Source of the DNA: JBMDXB01 sp048594885
Lineage (GTDB): Bacteria; Acidobacteriota; Vicinamibacteria; Vicinamibacterales; 2-12-FULL-66-21
NCBI GenBank assembly: GCA_048594885.1
Contig: JBMDXB010000027.1
Coordinates: 1-64,000, forward strand
Length of the DNA: 64,000 nucleotides
Direction: 5' to 3'
Shown here: in pieces, positions 43,320-54,817 of the stretch
Layout of the letters: the number at the start of each line of letters is the position of its first letter
Numbering within the stretch: the first letter of the stretch is position 1
Position numbers and translations under genes: made by a program
Notes under the pieces: model-generated
The model's input: only the letters and a program-made list of their open reading frames with translations
Told to the model about the DNA's origin: nothing
Databases searched by the model: none

Positions 43320-44582
43320 TCAGAAGATCTCCCCGAACGCGGACCACATCTTCTCGCGCGTCTTCTGCAGCAGCGACCGCTGGCGCCAGCGTTCGAGCTC
43401 GATCTTCGCCGACACGCGCAGATCGCGCTCGAAGTCCACCAGCAGGCGCTCGGCAAGCTGGCGGCTCGTGACGGCGACGTTCAACTCGTCGTTCAACTCG
43501 AGCGAGCGGTTGTCGAAGTTCGCCGATCCAAACATGCTCCACACGCCGTCGATGACCATCGTCTTCGCGTGCATCATCGTCGGCTCGTATTCGTAGATCT
43601 CGACGCCCATCGACAGCAGCCGATCGTACAGATTGCGCCCCGCGTACTTGACCGGCATCGCGTCGGTGACGTCGCTCTCGACCAGGATGCGGACCTTCAC
43701 GCCGCGGCGCACGGCATCCTCGAACGCCCAATCGCTCGACTCGTCGGTGATGAAGTACGGCGTGGTGATGTCGATGCTCTTTCGCGCCGACGCGATTGCG
43801 AGCAGGTACAGCCGCTTCAGATCGTTGCTGCCGCCGGTGGGCGAGCTGCGCACGAGCAGCGACGCGCCCTCGGTGTCGAGCGACGCTGGCAGCTCGTCGA
43901 GTTGCGGCGTGACCGCCGTACCCGCCGCTTCCACCCAGTTCTCGTAGAACGCGGCTTCGAGCAGCGTGACGATGGGACCACGCATCCGGAACTGCGTCTC
44001 ACGCCAGTGCTCCTTGTCCTGCGCGTTCCCCGTCCAGTAATCCGACACACCGGCGCCGCCCGTGAAGCCCACCTCGCCGTCGACGACGAGGATCTTGCGG
44101 TGGGTGCGGTAGTTGAATTCCTCGAGCTGGTACCAGTGCGGCGAGTTGAACATCGCCAGCTGGCATCCCGCGCGCGACAGCCGCTCTTTGTGGTCGCGGT
44201 CCGCCTCGCCGCCGACCGAGTCGACGATCAGGTTCACCTGCACGCCGCGCCGGGCCGCGTCCTCGAATGCCGTGGTGAACTGGTCGGCCATCGTCCCCTT
44301 CTTGTAGACGTACGTCTCGAAGCTGATGCGCCGCTTCGCGTTGCGAATGGCGTCGAGCATCGCCGGAAAGAACTGGTCACCGTTGGTCAGGACCTCGTAC
44401 TGGTTGCCGCGTGTGAGGGCGACGCCGATGAGCGACGCGATGTAGGTGGGATGTCGCGGATCCTCGGCGGCGACGGCACTGCGGATCTTCAGCGTTTCCT
44501 GGTCCTGCGCAATCAGCAGCAGCCCCGCGATGACGATCGCGGCGACGAACAGGATGAAGAACGCACGGCGGACCGGCGGCAT
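43320..44582 (-). CDS. Phospholipase-D-superfamily protein, cardiolipin-synthase-like
   Basis: A 420-residue membrane-anchored enzyme. An N-terminal helix (RAFFILFVAAIVIAGLLLIA) is followed by two HKD domains. The first reads YRTHRKILVVDGEVGFTGG. The second reads MMHAKTMVIDGVWSMFGSAN followed by FDNRS, with E in YEYEPT before it. Both catalytic H-x-K-x4-D sets are intact. The arrangement matches bacterial cardiolipin synthases, though other phosphatidyl transferases share it. ATG 44582 (MPPVRRAFF) is preferred to the GTG at 44612. It is downstream of a lipid-headgroup gene cluster on the same strand. Confidence 0.9.
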   Translation of the reverse strand: MPPVRRAFFILFVAAIVIAGLLLIAQDQETLKIRSAVAAEDPRHPTYIASLIGVALTRGNQYEVLTNGDQFFPAMLDAIRNAKRRISFETYVYKKGTMADQFTTAFEDAARRGVQVNLIVDSVGGEADRDHKERLSRAGCQLAMFNSPHWYQLEEFNYRTHRKILVVDGEVGFTGGAGVSDYWTGNAQDKEHWRETQFRMRGPIVTLLEAAFYENWVEAAGTAVTPQLDELPASLDTEGASLLVRSSPTGGSNDLKRLYLLAIASARKSIDITTPYFITDESSDWAFEDAVRRGVKVRILVESDVTDAMPVKYAGRNLYDRLLSMGVEIYEYEPTMMHAKTMVIDGVWSMFGSANFDNRSLELNDELNVAVTSRQLAERLLVDFERDLRVSAKIELERWRQRSLLQKTREKMWSAFGEIF

Positions 44583-44631
44583 ACCCACAGTCGGGAGCTG
44601 TGCAATTCGCACGCCCGGTGCCTCGAGTGGC

Positions 44632-45612
44632 TCAGCTGGCGACCGTCAGGCTGCGGGATCGTACGATGCCCGACGCGCCGAGGATGGCCAGGCCCGGGGC
44701 CGCCCAGGCGAGCGCGCGTGCGCGGCGGACCAGCGCCAGCGCCAGGCCGACGTCGGCGCCCAGACCCAATCCCGCCGCCGCCAGCGCCGTGCCGGCTTCA
44801 CTGACGCCGAACCCGCCAGGCACGAACGTGCCGACGGAGTTCGTCATCTTGATTGCGCTCTCGCAGACGAGCACGGTCGAAAGGCTCGCCGGAACGCCAA
44901 GCGCGTGGAGAATCACCCAGGCCTCCGTCAGCAGCAGCGCGTGCTGGGCGGCGTCCGTCAGCACGATCGCCGCGAGCGCACCGCGGCGCGTGCGCCACAG
45001 ATCGCACACCGTGCGGCGCCACGTCTTCGACGAACACCAGGGTCCCTCCGGCTCGGAAGCAGCGACTGGCGTGCCGCGCATCATTCGACCGGCAACGATG
45101 ACGGCTGCCAGTGCAGCCGCGGTCCACATCGCAATTTTCAGGTAGCGGCCGTGACCCAGGGTCGCCGCCGCGAAAGCCACTCCACCCAGGGCCACCATCG
45201 AACCGGTCAACGCATAGAGCGTGCGCTCGAGCGCGCCCGCCGCAATCCCGGTCGCAACCGCAGTGTGCCGCCGCAGCAACATGGCGCGCGCGGGCTCACC
45301 AGCGACGGGACCGGCAATCGTCAGGTAACTCACGGCGCTACCCGCAACGGTGGCGGCGATCGCCTGCGGCCACGGCGGCCGCTCGTCGGCTCTCAGCGCC
45401 AGGCGCCAGCCCGCGGTCTGGAGCGGGTACCGCAAGCCGGTGAGCAGCAGGACGAGCGGCAACGCCGGGCCCAACGACACGAGGCGCGCCAGCAACGCCT
45501 GTCCACCGAGCTGACGCATGAGGATCAACGTGAAGACAATGCCGCCGGCGCCGGCGATCCAGAGCATCCGCCGGACAGCGGCATCCGAGGCGCGCAGCCG
45601 TATCAGGCGCAC
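44632..45612 (-). CDS. Flippase-like membrane protein (LPG-synthase TM family, UPF0104)
   Basis: A 326-residue protein with about seven or eight hydrophobic helices and the family landmarks TIAGPVAGEPARAMLLRR, ALERTLYALTGSMVALGG and SVGTFVPGGFGVSEAGTAL. This is the membrane half of lysylphosphatidylglycerol synthases without the aminoacyl-transferase half; stand-alone versions are thought to move lipids or glycolipids across the membrane. It overlaps the upstream nucleotidyltransferase by 10 bases (GTG 45612). A paralogue is at 47654-48667, with GEPARALLLR and RLGVSEAGTTLL in the same places. Confidence 0.88.
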   Translation of the reverse strand: MRLIRLRASDAAVRRMLWIAGAGGIVFTLILMRQLGGQALLARLVSLGPALPLVLLLTGLRYPLQTAGWRLALRADERPPWPQAIAATVAGSAVSYLTIAGPVAGEPARAMLLRRHTAVATGIAAGALERTLYALTGSMVALGGVAFAAATLGHGRYLKIAMWTAAALAAVIVAGRMMRGTPVAASEPEGPWCSSKTWRRTVCDLWRTRRGALAAIVLTDAAQHALLLTEAWVILHALGVPASLSTVLVCESAIKMTNSVGTFVPGGFGVSEAGTALAAAGLGLGADVGLALALVRRARALAWAAPGLAILGASGIVRSRSLTVAS

Positions 45613-46346
45613 AACCGTGCGGCCTCCAGCGCGTTAACCGCCGGCAGAACCATCCGCCGCGCCCGTTCCAGGTCGTCAGGCGTGTCGATCTCCGTCCACG
45701 GAAGACCCGCGGCGTCGATCGCGCCCATCGGATGCTGCTGCGCCAGATCGGCGAAGGCGCGCGGAGCCCACGCCGTCAGCGCGCCGGCGAACACCAGCCT
45801 GTCCAGCGTGGGAACGAGCCGCCGTGCGCCATCCGCGCCGATCTTGACGATGCCGACGTTCTCGCCGGCGGCCTCGTCGGCGGGAAGGTCCTTGCTCAAC
45901 CCCATGACGAACGGGCCGTGCAGCTTCACCTTCATCGTTTCCGGATCGAGCGTGCTCGTCGAGTCGTAGAGGAGCGCGTCGGGCGAGGGCGATTGCAGCA
46001 GGCGCTCGAGCATGGCGAAGGGAAACAGCACGTCGCCGTTCAGGATGACCGCGCCCGCTTTGAGATGGGCAGCCGCGAGCCACAGCGAATACATGCTGTT
46101 GGTTTCGCGATAGTGCGGGTTCTCGACGAATCGCACGCGTCCGTCGAGATGCGCGCGGAGCACGTCGCGCTGATATCCGGCCACCACGGTGATGTCGCGG
46201 ATGCCGGCGCAGTGCAGCGCGTTGATCGTGCGATCGATCAGCGTGCGGCGTCCCACCGTCAGCATCGGCTTCGGCCGATCGCTGGTGAGTGCGCCCATTC
46301 GGCTGCCGTTGCCGGCCGCCAGGATTACCGCCTGTTGCGGGAACAT
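45603..46346 (-). CDS. Sugar/alcohol-phosphate nucleotidyltransferase
   Basis: A 247-residue GT-A-fold nucleotidyltransferase. The nucleotide-binding motif is AVILAAGNGSRMGALTSDRP with K in KPMLTVG; the Mg-binding Asp is in AVILNGDVLFPFAM; GLPWTEIDTPDDLERARRM is the conserved C-terminal Asp motif. It resembles CTP-dependent enzymes such as LicC or inositol-phosphate cytidylyltransferase. It begins two bases after the stop of the CDP-alcohol phosphatidyltransferase gene and would supply the CDP-activated substrate for it. Confidence 0.88.
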   Translation of the reverse strand: MFPQQAVILAAGNGSRMGALTSDRPKPMLTVGRRTLIDRTINALHCAGIRDITVVAGYQRDVLRAHLDGRVRFVENPHYRETNSMYSLWLAAAHLKAGAVILNGDVLFPFAMLERLLQSPSPDALLYDSTSTLDPETMKVKLHGPFVMGLSKDLPADEAAGENVGIVKIGADGARRLVPTLDRLVFAGALTAWAPRAFADLAQQHPMGAIDAAGLPWTEIDTPDDLERARRMVLPAVNALEAARLCA

Positions 46347-46348
46347 CG

Positions 46349-47596
46349 TCAATCCTCCAGCGTGCCGAGCGCCGCGGGGACGCGCACCGGCAGCACCTTT
46401 ACGCGCCGCGCGAGTCCGGACTGGACGATCAGCAGGATCGCGAGGGCGCCGATGCTGCCGTACGCCCATATGTAGAGCAGCGCCGGCAAGTGTCCGATCA
46501 GTGCCTGGAACAGAATGAGGTGCGCGAGAAACGACCGTTTGATCAACTGGCGGCTCCACACGGCGAACCGTTCCATCGCGCTGCCCGTGCTCAGCTCCCC
46601 TGCCAGCGCGTCGTCGAACGCGCCGGGATTCGCACCGGCGACGCGTCGCCGCAGATAGGCGACGATTCCGACGATGGCCAGCGACGCCGCCGCCGCGACG
46701 GCAGCGGCCGGCAGATGGCCGCAGACCGCGTGCGTCCGCAGTTCGCCTGCGACGAGCCCGCCCATGATCAGAAAGTAGGAGGCGTAATCGGCGGCCGTCT
46801 CGAGCCACGCGCCGAATTTCGAGTCGGAGATCGTCAGGCGCGCGACCTCTCCATCGCTGCAGTCGAGCACCATGCTGGCGTAGTAGACCAGCGCGCCGGC
46901 GATGCCCGGCCAGTAGGCTCGACGGCTGAACAACACGGCGGATAACGCGGCCAGGGCGAGACCGAGCAGCGTCACTTGATTCGCGCTCAGGCGCAGCCGC
47001 ACCAGCCAGGGCGTCGTGCGAACCGAGAACGCGCGAATGGCCCTCGTGTACGGCCCTTCGACTCCGTTGCGATGCCGGATGTACGCGCGTTCCAGGGCCC
47101 GTACGTCCTCGGGCCCAGGGAGCGCGCGGCAGAACGACGAACCGATGTCCACGACGCGAAGCGCACCTATCGCATTGAGGAGATCCGATTCCGATCCGTT
47201 CCGATGGGCATCGACGCCGTCCGGCATCAGCAACGCGAAGGTGGCTGGTGCGCTCACGCCGGCCGCGCCGCCCGCCCATCCCAACGTGGCGAGTCGGCCG
47301 GCGAGCGCCCGCACCGCCGCGGGCTCGAACACGCTATCGGCGCTCACGACGAGCACCGCAGCTCCCGAAGTGACCCGCACGAGAGGCGCTTCTCCTGCGA
47401 CGTCTACCGTGATGCCGCGCCCCGAGAGCTTTCGCTGCGTCGCAGGATCGAATCGAAGCGCGCGGGCAACGTGAACCCGATCGATGCCGCCGCGATGCAG
47501 CGCGAGCACCGCTCGCTCCGCCAGGGGAAGACCGCCAAACACCCGGCCCTCAGCCGCCGATCGGGCGGGAAGAACCAGGGCTTCGATTGCTGTCAT
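46349..47596 (-). CDS. CDP-alcohol phosphatidyltransferase with degenerate nucleotidyltransferase-like N-domain
   Basis: A 415-residue protein. Residues 1-165 look like a nucleotidyltransferase fold lacking the GxGxR binding motif (start IEALVLPARSAAEGRVFGGL). Residues 190-415 are a six-helix CDP-alcohol phosphatidyltransferase with the signature DCSDGEVARL...GAWLETAAD. The family motif is D-x2-DG-x2-AR-x8-G-x3-D-x3-D; here the third Asp is Glu (GAWLE). The layout resembles bifunctional inositol-phosphate cytidylyltransferase/di-myo-inositol-phosphate-phosphate synthase, but the active nucleotidyltransferase is a separate gene here. It probably joins a CDP-activated alcohol to a lipid or polyol acceptor. 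ATG 47596 is used. Confidence 0.85.
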   Translation of the reverse strand: MTAIEALVLPARSAAEGRVFGGLPLAERAVLALHRGGIDRVHVARALRFDPATQRKLSGRGITVDVAGEAPLVRVTSGAAVLVVSADSVFEPAAVRALAGRLATLGWAGGAAGVSAPATFALLMPDGVDAHRNGSESDLLNAIGALRVVDIGSSFCRALPGPEDVRALERAYIRHRNGVEGPYTRAIRAFSVRTTPWLVRLRLSANQVTLLGLALAALSAVLFSRRAYWPGIAGALVYYASMVLDCSDGEVARLTISDSKFGAWLETAADYASYFLIMGGLVAGELRTHAVCGHLPAAAVAAAASLAIVGIVAYLRRRVAGANPGAFDDALAGELSTGSAMERFAVWSRQLIKRSFLAHLILFQALIGHLPALLYIWAYGSIGALAILLIVQSGLARRVKVLPVRVPAALGTLED

Positions 47597-47653
47597 GCGG
47601 GTACACGTGCGCAATGCGTGTGCCCAACCGCCGAGTCGCAGCCGCGCAGGTAA

Positions 47654-48667
47654 TCAGGGAAGATTTCGATCGGCGCCGGCAATAGTCGTCACGCGTGACG
47701 AAATGTCATCACGGCGAGACGACGGGATGTCGCGCGCGGTCGAGAGTTGACGCCAGCGAACGCCGAGGAGCAGCATCGTGACGAGCCCCGCGGAGCTCCA
47801 GAGCAGCGCGCGGGCACGGCGCATGAGGGCCATCGACAATCCGAGGCTGGCACCGACGCCCAGACCGGCCGTCAGGAGCGTGGTGCCCGCTTCGCTGACA
47901 CCCAGCCGCGCCGGAACGATGGACCCGAGGGAATTCAGCGTCTTGGTGAGACCTTCGAACACGATCACGAGCGCGACCGTCGGTCTCGCGCCGAGCGCAT
48001 CGAGCATCACAGCGGCCTCGAGGGCGAGAAGCATGTGCTCCAGCACACCCAGCAGCGCGATGACCGCGACGGTGCCGCGTCGGTGACGCCAGAGATCGTG
48101 CAGGACGGCACGCCAGGGCTGACGAGGCGCCTGCCGCCGCATGGCGCTTCGTCTTCGCGCCACCATTACGGTGGCCGCAACGGCCAGGACGATCGCTGCG
48201 GCGGCCAGGTACGCATGCGACGGCCGGGATATTCGCGATGCCGCGATGATGAGCGCGGCGACGACGACGACCGTGCCGGTCGCCGCATAGACGGCCCGCT
48301 CGAAGCCGCCGACGGCAATGCCGACCGAGAGCGGCAGGTAGTCGCGGAGGAGGAGCGCGCGAGCCGGTTCGCCGGTCACCGGCCCCGCGAATGTGAGGTA
48401 TCCGACCGAGTCGCCGGCCAGCGTCGCGCCAACCGATCGCCAGAACGGCGGGCGATCGGCCGCCGGCAGCGCCAGCCGCCACGCCGCCGCCTGCAGCGGG
48501 TATTTCCCCGCGGTAATCAGCAGCACCAGCGGCAGCACCGATCCGAGGACGTGCAACTGCGAGAGAATCCGGGCCGGGCCCATCTCGCGCACGAGTACGG
48601 CTACTGCCGCGATGCCGAGGAGACCGAGAATGACCGCCGGCAGCTTCCGCACTTTGGATGACATCAT
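47654..48667 (-). CDS. Flippase-like membrane protein (LPG-synthase TM family), second copy
   Basis: A 337-residue polytopic membrane protein, paralogous to 44632-45612: shared landmarks include TFAGPVTGEPARALLLRDYL, FERAVYAATGTVVVVAA and LGSIVPARLGVSEAGTTLLT. It lies upstream of the CDP-alcohol phosphatidyltransferase on the same strand, with a 57-base gap, so four lipid-related genes follow one another. The role is likely lipid or glycolipid translocation. ATG 48667 (MMSSKVRK) is chosen from an open frame that continues to 48733. Confidence 0.87.
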   Translation of the reverse strand: MMSSKVRKLPAVILGLLGIAAVAVLVREMGPARILSQLHVLGSVLPLVLLITAGKYPLQAAAWRLALPAADRPPFWRSVGATLAGDSVGYLTFAGPVTGEPARALLLRDYLPLSVGIAVGGFERAVYAATGTVVVVAALIIAASRISRPSHAYLAAAAIVLAVAATVMVARRRSAMRRQAPRQPWRAVLHDLWRHRRGTVAVIALLGVLEHMLLALEAAVMLDALGARPTVALVIVFEGLTKTLNSLGSIVPARLGVSEAGTTLLTAGLGVGASLGLSMALMRRARALLWSSAGLVTMLLLGVRWRQLSTARDIPSSRRDDISSRVTTIAGADRNLP

Positions 48668-49570
48668 GATCGCGGCACCCCGTCGCAATGGCGATGCCAC
48701 TCCACACCGGCGGCACGCAATGTGTATTTGCACCAGAGGACGTGATGCAGGTTCCGTTCTTCAGATTGCGGGGTTTTTTCACCGAGCCGGCGTTGAGCGA
48801 CGGGCAGATCCATGCCATCGCCGGCACACTCGACCGCTTCGACGTCGTGGCGCCGCCGTCCGAGCTGACGGTGGTGTCTTGGAACATCGCCTACGGCCGC
48901 CACGCCGAACGCGTGCTGGACGTGCTCGAGCGGATGTCGCCTGACGTGTGCCTGTTACAGGAAGCGGACGTCAACTCCCGCCGCAGCAGGTATCTGGACA
49001 TCCCGGCGTGGCTGGCCGAACGCCTCCGGATGAACTGGGTGTTCGGCGGCGAGTTCCAGGAGATTGGCGAAGGCCGGCGCGATCGCGCGGCCCTGACAGG
49101 CCAGGCGATTCTCAGTCGCGCGCCGATCGTCCGGCCCGCGGTCATTCCGTTCAGCAACCAGGCGCGCCTGCGCTGGCGCGCCAATCCGATCCAGCCGCGG
49201 CGCGGCGCCCGCATGGCGCTTCACGCCGAAACGTTCGGCCTGCGCGTCTACAACCTGCACGTCGAGAGCGGGAAGAACGATCGGTTCCGGCGACGCCAGG
49301 TTGACGACGTCATCGTGGCGGAGGCGGAACGCGGGCCGGCGGACGTCGGCGTCGTCGTCGCCGGGGATTTCAACTGCGGGCCGTTCGGCCACGCGCCGTT
49401 GCTCGAGCGGCTGGAGCAGGACGGCTTCGAGGACCCGTTCGAGGATCACCCGCGCTCGCGGCGGACGTGCGTCGGCCACCGTCACGCGCTCGACTGGATC
49501 TTCGTGCGCGGCCTGACGCCGCTGTTTGCCGCCGTCGGCGATCGCCGCGAGGCTTCGGATCACCTGCCGG

Positions 49571-51789
<2,219 letters not shown>

Positions 51790-51814
<25 letters not shown>

Positions 51815-52713
51815 TGGCAATCATCCTGGCTGTCGGCGCTGGGGCTGTGTCGCCCTCCGGCGGCACACGTTCGGAACGGGATACCAAGAAGGATGCCGCC
51901 GAACCGGCGAGCCAGCTTCCGGCGATTCGGGAGCGCGCCTACCAGATGAATGCGCGGGTGAGGCCGCTCCTCTTCTGGATTCGTAAGAACGACGTCGGCG
52001 ACGCGCGGATTACGTGGCGGGGCGGGGAGGGCGCCGGCCGCGGCTACGAGTTCCTGGTGGGTTCGGACCCGCTGCGCGCGCCCCGCCGCATCAACAAGTG
52101 GGGCTTCATCCGCGAAGAGATGTCAGCCGCCGAGGCGTCGATCGTCGGGGTGATGAAGCAATCGAACGAGGAATCGATCAAGGATGCCGAGGAGCAGCTC
52201 GCGCGCGAAGGAGAGGGTGGGTTCGTCTTTCGGGCGATGCGCAGCCGCATCACCGGCAACCGCGCCGAGGCCGGGGTCGTCACGTATCGCAGTCCGTCCG
52301 ACCTGACGTTTCGAGACATCGGTCCGCTGCTGGCGCGCGTCAACGGCATCGGCGGTCCGCGGCAGTCGACCCAGGTACCGCCGGACACGTGGCCCGGCCT
52401 GCTCTTCGCCGTTGCCGACGTCCTCAACGAGACGATGAAGCATCCCGTGAAGGCCGGCGCGCGCGTGCCCGTTCCGCAGCCGCGGCGGTACGTGTATTAC
52501 CGGACGCTCTACGACCTGAAGGTGGACTCGCTGAGGGCCATCGCCGATCCGCAGGCGCGCGAGCGAGCGCTCCTCGACGCCGAGTTCGAAATCATCAACC
52601 AGCGCACGCGCGAGTCCACGCGGTTCTTGATGCGATATGCCGCCGACGGCGTGCCTCTCCGGATCACCTTCCGCCCACGCTGGTGGTTCGAGGTCGAGCT
52701 CGTGTTGCGGTGA
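51790..52713 (+). CDS. Exported protein of unknown function
   Basis: A 307-residue protein with a signal peptide (LRLALAIILAVGAGAVSPSG). The mature sequence has ARVRPLLFWIRKNDVGDARI, FLVGSDPLRAPRRINKWGFI, FRAMRSRITGNRAEAGVVTY and a C-terminal IINQRTRESTRFLMRYAADG, suggesting a single mixed alpha/beta domain. I do not recognise it. AAGGAG lies 6 bases before GTG 51790, a convincing start. Divergent from the sigma-54 activator, of which it may be a target. Confidence 0.75.
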
Positions 52714-52728
52714 AAACGCCGTGCCCGG

Positions 52729-53322
52729 CTATTGCGGGGCCAGCGCGATTTTCAAGGTCTTGACTGGCGCGCCATCCTTCAAGAAGCGCGCGCACGCCTG
52801 CCAGTTGTTCACTTCGTTGATGACCTTCAGCACGAGGACGTTGGGACCCTTCGCGAGGGTCACGTCCACACGATCGGTGTCCTTCTCGAGGACCCGTGTG
52901 TCGGCGAACTTGAAGATCTCCTTGCCGTTCAGCCAGGCCTTCCCCTGGTCGTTCGTGCTGAGCGCCAGCGTGACCTTCATGTCCTCGTCGGCGACGACGT
53001 AGGCGACGGCGTAGCCGGCGACGTACTCGCCGCGCGTCTTGCCGAAGGACTGGAGAAAATCGATGAAGTAATCGGAGGTCTGGTGCGTCTGCCAGGCGAG
53101 CTCCTGGCCGCCGACGCGAACCTTGTCGCCCGCCTTCGGCTTGACCGTCGCTTCGCCTTTGAGGAAGTCCTTGTCGATCTCTTCGGCGCCCGATTCCCCC
53201 TCCATGGCGATCGGCGCCAGCACGAGCCAGTTGCGAATGAACCCTTCCGCATCGGGACTGGCGGTCTGCGGCGCGACCGGGATACTGAGGCTGACGAGGA
53301 CGGCGAGAGTCGAAGCGATCAT
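52729..53322 (-). CDS. Exported beta-sandwich protein of unknown function
   Basis: A 197-residue protein with a signal peptide (MIASTLAVLVSLSIPVAPQ). The body, from IRNWLVLAPI through GEYVAGYAVAYVVADEDMKV, LALSTNDQGKAWLNGKEI and LAKGPNVLVLKVINEVNNW, resembles the galactose-binding/PA14-like jelly-roll modules that occur in secreted hydrolases. No catalytic domain is attached. It follows the erythromycin-esterase-like gene with only one base between stop and start and is probably co-transcribed with it. Confidence 0.75.
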   Translation of the reverse strand: MIASTLAVLVSLSIPVAPQTASPDAEGFIRNWLVLAPIAMEGESGAEEIDKDFLKGEATVKPKAGDKVRVGGQELAWQTHQTSDYFIDFLQSFGKTRGEYVAGYAVAYVVADEDMKVTLALSTNDQGKAWLNGKEIFKFADTRVLEKDTDRVDVTLAKGPNVLVLKVINEVNNWQACARFLKDGAPVKTLKIALAPQ

Positions 53323-53323
53323 G

Positions 53324-54649
53324 TCAGTTCCTCCGAGGTTGTGCGGTCAGGCTGACGCGGCGCGGCTTTGGATCGTGGGCGATTTTCAGTGCGTGCTCCT
53401 CACGCAGCACGAGCAGCCCATCGACGACCTCGTGCCATGGCGCAGCCATGGGCTTGCTGTAATCGAGTGGTCGGGCCGTGCCGGGACCGTGCTGCGCCAG
53501 CTCGGTCCGCGCCAGATATCCTACGTCGCTCGAGCCCTCGCCGGTAAACGCACGCGCTTCGAGCGAATCAACCGGTGATGGGACGAGCTCGGTCGCCGGC
53601 GCCTTGCCGCGCCCGTGGCTGCCTCCCAGTGCGGAGATGCCGATCGCCGCGGCCGCGTCTCCGAGATCGCGATTCACATACGAACCGAGCGGTACGAACT
53701 CGGCGAACCCGGGCACGCCGCGCAGGCTCTTGGCCGCATGGATGGTCGCGCACCAGACGATGATCTTGCTGTCCGGCGGCAGGCGAGCGACGTGCCACTG
53801 GAGCGCCTGATGCATCGCACGGTCGCGCACGTTGAATCCGGCGGTGCGGGACACGGCGGGATCGGATGCCTCGATCGCGCTCTGCCATGCGTTCGCCATC
53901 GCCGCCGCCTCGTCGGCGGGTGTCGAGCGGGCCCGCGCCGAGACCGCGGTCTTGATCTCAATCAGGCATCCCCGCAACCGCGCGCGCGTCGCGTCGTCGA
54001 AGGGCGACGCAGCGTCGTATTGCCAGCGAGCGTGCCGCTGGAGCTCGGTCTGACAGGTCGAGCGGCGGGGCTCGACGAGGTAACCGGCCAGTTCGTCGGC
54101 AAGCTCGGTCTGTGCGTACAGGTTGGTCGAGCCGATCTGTCCATCGAGTCCGGCGAGCGTCACGCGCTTGCGCGATGCACGGTCGAACAATGCCGAGATC
54201 AGGGGATCCGATTCTGCGGCCACGGACCACAGTCCACCGATCGCGTCGGCGACGTAGGCGGGGGATGCATTGCCCGCGGCGAACGCGCGGTTCAAGCCGA
54301 CGAACTCGGCCAGGCTCGCTTCGAACACCACCGCCGAGAAGCCGCACTCGTCAATCAACCGGATCACCAAGGCCGTCTTTGCCGCCAGGGTGCCGCCGCC
54401 ACCATGATGACCTTCCTCGCCGAGCAACACGACGCGCTTGTTGCACACGTCGCGAACGACGCGATCGAACGGAGTTGGGGCGCCCGCACGGGTTGCGGTG
54501 CCGCTCGCACCGATCCCGGTGGCGAGGATTGCCGCCAGGACGGTCAACGGCACGAGGAGCTGAGGGCTGAGCAAGTGCAAGAGGTCCAGCGGGCGAAACG
54601 GGAGTCGAACTGGCGGTGAGGCAGGGATTCGAATTCTACGAGCGACCAC
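53324..54649 (-). CDS. Erythromycin-esterase-family protein
   Basis: About 441 residues with the EreA/EreB fold: VVLLGEEGHHGGGG (catalytic Glu and His pair), FSAVVFEASLAEFVGLNRAF, FNVRDRAMHQALQWHVARLP and IIVWCATIHAAKS. Most homologues outside pathogens are not resistance enzymes, so esterase on an unknown substrate is the safe call. A hydrophobic stretch (LLVPLTVLAAILATGIGA) suggests export. The open frame runs to GTG 54649, but its first dozen codons coincide with a tRNA 3'-end remnant at 54611-54633, so the original 5' end may have been replaced; GTG 54553 is an alternative start. Confidence 0.83.
   Translation of the reverse strand: MVARRIRIPASPPVRLPFRPLDLLHLLSPQLLVPLTVLAAILATGIGASGTATRAGAPTPFDRVVRDVCNKRVVLLGEEGHHGGGGTLAAKTALVIRLIDECGFSAVVFEASLAEFVGLNRAFAAGNASPAYVADAIGGLWSVAAESDPLISALFDRASRKRVTLAGLDGQIGSTNLYAQTELADELAGYLVEPRRSTCQTELQRHARWQYDAASPFDDATRARLRGCLIEIKTAVSARARSTPADEAAAMANAWQSAIEASDPAVSRTAGFNVRDRAMHQALQWHVARLPPDSKIIVWCATIHAAKSLRGVPGFAEFVPLGSYVNRDLGDAAAAIGISALGGSHGRGKAPATELVPSPVDSLEARAFTGEGSSDVGYLARTELAQHGPGTARPLDYSKPMAAPWHEVVDGLLVLREEHALKIAHDPKPRRVSLTAQPRRN
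54611..54633 (-). repeat. Degenerate tRNA 3'-end remnant (copy C)
   Basis: Positions 54611-54633 match 21 of 23 bases with 24011-24033, the T loop, acceptor strand and CCA of tRNA-Gln. The minus strand ends GCCTCACCGCCA, which could equally come from a tRNA-Ser, since serine tRNAs often end CCGCCA. The T stem is not completed upstream, so it is a fragment and not a tRNA gene. It lies at the start of the erythromycin-esterase-like frame. Confidence 0.55.
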
Positions 54650-54817
54650 ATCTAACTTATTGATGGCGCGTTACTTCTGGCTCTAAAGATTTGAGTCCCA
54701 ATGCCTTTCCGCGTTCTGTCAGTTCTCGCGAGTCTGCTGCAATGTTCTGGATTCCACCGGAGTTCTGGAGACATTTTGGCAACGGTCACGGCGACAGGAC
54801 AGCGGTCGGCCCTGTTA

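Noticed and set aside
54611..54640. A complete tRNA gene at copy C
   Set aside because: Only the T loop, acceptor strand and CCA are present; no D arm, anticodon arm or 5' acceptor strand can be formed.
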